Of a DNA stretch of 64,000 nucleotides, positions 61,521 to 64,000 are shown piece after piece; positions within the stretch are counted from its first letter, which is position 1; each line of letters begins with the position of its first letter. Origin of the DNA: Paracyclopina nana (lineage: Eukaryota > Arthropoda > Copepoda > Cyclopoida > Cyclopettidae); the NCBI GenBank assembly GCA_019096065.1, contig JAGUCH010000009.1, positions 1,746,001 to 1,810,000 of the forward strand, written 5' to 3'. The notes beneath the pieces are model-generated. The model saw nothing but the letters and a program-made list of their open reading frames with translations, did not search any database and was not told the origin of the DNA. A program made the position numbers and the translations under genes.

Positions 61521-62414
61521 TTCGAAATGCGTCGCGCTGGCCGGCTCTTGAATTTGAGTGGAACTAACTATCAGAGCAAACTTTCACGTTGGGTAAAGCT
61601 TTTCCATGCTGAACGAGCCGGGATGTTACCCGGGGGAATGTGAGCGGTTGCGAAGTATAACAACACTGACTTCAGTTGCTGCCTTCAGCTGCTGATTTTT
61701 CAAACCGCTCTAACTCTCGAAAAAAGGCCCGCAGTCGTTCGGAACGGCGGCCGAAGTGGAGAAGGGTCAAAACCACGTCGTTTCTCTGGAGTCTCCGATG
61801 ACCTCGGAGGTCCTCACTACCAAGGATTCGGTGGCTGAAGTTTCGAAGTTCCCGACAAACGCACACAAACGACGGGAAAATGGCGACGCCACTGACGAAG
61901 ACTCGGGCTGGCTCTCGTTCCTGGCTGGCAAGGCAGATTCCTCCGATATCGGTCACGTGACCACAGATCCGCATCCAGGATTGGACGAGCTCTTTTGCAC
62001 AGGTGGACCCACTTGTCAACAAACCGGCGGCTTTTCGCGGAAAACCAAGCGAAACTTACCAGTTTCTGGTGGGTTAGTCAAATGAGCAGCTGACGCGCCA
62101 ATTTCTAGCTGAGCTCTTTTTGTTTGTTTACGTCGAAAATCTCGCCAAATGGGGGGACTATTTTTCGCCGCCGGCCGGTTGGGCAGACGGCGGCCGTCTC
62201 ATAAAGCCCGGCGCGAAAAGAGAGAGGGGAATTTCAGCGTTGCCAGAAGCTTTTTGACTCTTTTAAAGCCAAAAGGTAAGCAAAGTAGTAAAATGAGTAA
62301 AGGAGGCCGCCGCCGCGGCTTCTGCTTTGGCTTTGGAGTCACTACCGCGAGCCGCAAATCGCGCATCAACGACCACAGCTAACAAACACAGTGTTACCAG
62401 ATGCTAGTTTTTAT
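61521..62414. promoter_or_regulatory. GC-rich CBP promoter region
   Basis: Region between the CBP start codon and the 3' end of ADCK2, more GC- and CpG-rich than the rest of the window (GCCGCCGGCCGG and GGCCGCCGCCGCGG blocks near 62170 and 62305). Open frames on the plus strand (61798-62085 and 62149-62382) have no family features and are treated as by-products of base composition. TSS of CBP expected here. Confidence 0.45.
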
Positions 62415-64000
62415 TTATTTCAGCAAAAAGGGGGCTGCCGCCCGCAACAAATCCAGCTCTGGATCCAGAGTTCTCCCCAACCCTTCCAGCACCATGATTG
62501 ACAAGATGACAGAGGTGAAATTTGGCTCTAGTTTGACACGATGTTGCCTCAACACGGTGAAAACTCGCGTGAGCAAATCTGCGACGTCCACGGTGGCCAA
62601 TGATAGATTGCTCCGTGCACTGATGACAATGTCATCGATTTCCTTGATGAACTGGTCGGGATTTTGGCAGTTTTGCTCGGATTGCTCCAGAATCTCTCTA
62701 CCCACGGTTTGACCGTCTCCTCTGACCACAGCGGAAAACACAGCTCTGAAAAAGGGACTCTAGTTACCATCACCAATTTGAGGCTGCGCTTTTTCTAGTT
62801 ACCGGAAGTTTCGTTTGTCTTTGGGGGACAGTGTTGTCGTGAGCCCAGGATCCAAAATGACTAGCTGATCACTTGGCGAGACAAGGATGTTTCCAGGATG
62901 CAGATCTGCATGGACAAAGTTGTGCCGGAAGACCATCTTGAGGAACATTTGCACTCCTCTGGCTGCTATTTGCCTCCTCCTCTCTTTATCCAAGTCTATC
63001 TGGTCCTGCATTGTACCGATAAGTTTTTCATCCTCTTTCAACGACTCCTCTAGGTCATCGTCGAAGTTGACGATTGCACGTAAAAAGCTGAAGCGGAATG
63101 CATTGTCAAGAAACGATTTGGCTCGTTTAGACTCGACAAGCTTTGCGACATCAGAATGACTGTCATTCAGGTCTTGAATCAGGCTGCCAAGATGCGTGCC
63201 TTCTTCAAAGGATTCCACCAGAACGTCCTCGCTGCATAAATTCATCACTGGTCGCGGGAACTTGACATTCGGATCGTTCTTAAAGTTCTCGTTGAACCTG
63301 GCCAAATTCAAGGCCTCGTTTTTCAAGTCGAGTTGTACCTTCATCAACTTGGCAAACTCGTCAAGTGACTCTCTGACGCTGAGCCAATTCAGTTGAGGGA
63401 ACATCCATGACACGCAGCCCACTAAAGATTTCAGCACTGTCAAGTCTCGCATGAAAAGAGTCCTAATGTTGGGATGAAGGATTTTCACAGCCACATCGCC
63501 CCCCTGATATTTGCCCTTGTAAACTTGAGCGCAGCAACCCGAGCCCACGGGGCACTCGTCAATGCTCTCGAAAGCGCCGAGCAAATTGTGCTTTTTGAGG
63601 GTGCTCTTCGTGTGGTGCCACTCATGAGTGTTCACCTGCCTCTGCAGTCTTGCCAAGTAAAAGCATAGAGACGGAGGGAAAATATCACGACGCGTGCTCG
63701 CCCATTGACCAAGCTTGACATAGACAGGCCCACAAGCCTGTATCCTGGAGATGAGCATTTCAAACCAGAAAGTCTGGCAGGATTGACTGATAAGAGCGAA
63801 AGGAGCTGTCAATATCAGTGGCGTAACATAAATTACCATCTGTATGCCCCTCAGAAGAACTTTCAAAGAGTGGATCAGTTCCAGTATCCAGTTCCTACGC
63901 GCTGGTTCATTTTGCAAGGCTATGTTTTTATCGGGCGGGACGGAGGCTATGATAGCACTGGACGACGCCAAAAAAGTCAATTTGATAACAGTTCTAGGTT
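62415..64000 (-). CDS. ADCK2: ADCK2 (aarF/ABC1 atypical kinase), partial
   Basis: Mitochondrial atypical kinase of the UbiB/ABC1 family, linked to coenzyme Q and lipid metabolism. Two exons seen on the minus strand: 62803-64000 (continuing off the window edge) and 62415-62745, joined in phase (CG|A), about 508 residues of an expected ~600. It shows a KxGQ motif (VYVKLGQWASTRRD), a glycine/alanine loop (VGSGCCAQVYKG), the catalytic lysine in VAVKILHP, the HADLHPGNI loop and ILDPGL in place of the DFG. The end (VKLEPNFTS ... MVLEGLGRTLDP) matches ADCK2 rather than COQ8 or ADCK1/5. Hydrophobic segments near the visible N-terminus (about residues 40-75) may be membrane-associated. The start codon and targeting peptide lie outside the window. 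Confidence 0.92.

Noticed and set aside
61756..62085. 109-codon plus-strand ORF diverging from CBP
   Set aside because: The frame opens at GTG, the first ATG is at 61798, there is no family match, and GC-rich promoter sequence gives long frames by chance.

Overview
This looks like nuclear DNA of an arthropod, most likely a crustacean-like one. It carries a Rebers-Riddiford (RR) cuticular protein, a wengen-like TNF receptor and CBP/p300. Genes are split by many short GT-AG introns (often 55-65 bp), and the non-coding DNA is AT-rich. The species cannot be fixed from this window. All gene models below come from reading splice sites, codon phase and recognised protein families by eye; nothing was searched against a database.

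Layout. 1-7115: no gene seen, probably a long intron or flank. 7116-8163 (+): the last five exons of a SCUBE-like CUB/TNFR-Cys protein. 8537-10369 (+): an unrecognised signal-anchored protein with a poly-Asn run. 12748-15089 (+): a wengen-like TNF receptor. 16297-18422 (+): an SLC34 sodium/phosphate cotransporter. 19576-29003 (+): an INF2/Form3-type formin with a very long C-terminal tail. 29212-33839 (-): a DBS/MCF2L-type Rho GEF (CRAL-TRIO, spectrin, DH, PH, SH3). A complete small saposin-like gene (30814-31196, +) sits inside one 456-bp intron of that GEF. 33.8-41.8 kb is a gene-poor gap with a foldback repeat and an orphan exon-like ORF. 41811-44961 (-): a CD36/SCARB/LIMP-2 family receptor. 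47844-48579 (-): an RR cuticular protein. 50094-52780 (+): three consecutive ORFs, namely two small membrane proteins separated by one base and then a SOWAH ankyrin protein 25 bp downstream, which look like one polycistronic unit. 53400-61520 (-): a complete CBP/p300 acetyltransferase in 13 exons. 62415-64000 (-): ADCK2, cut by the window edge.

Most genes are unrelated neighbours. INF2 and the GEF converge tail to tail about 200 bp apart, and SOWAH and CBP converge about 620 bp apart. The cuticle gene and the three-ORF unit diverge. INF2 and the GEF both act on the actin/Rho system, but nothing shows that they are linked in function.

The best candidates for new biology are: (1) the tightly packed three-ORF unit at 50.1-52.8 kb; (2) the antisense saposin gene filling a GEF intron; (3) a dispersed short repeat family in introns and intergenic DNA whose ends carry GATGGCGCC and CCGCAAGATGGAGC motifs resembling the CTCF core; (4) the unrecognised poly-Asn membrane protein; (5) a ~285-bp foldback at 36.6 kb.
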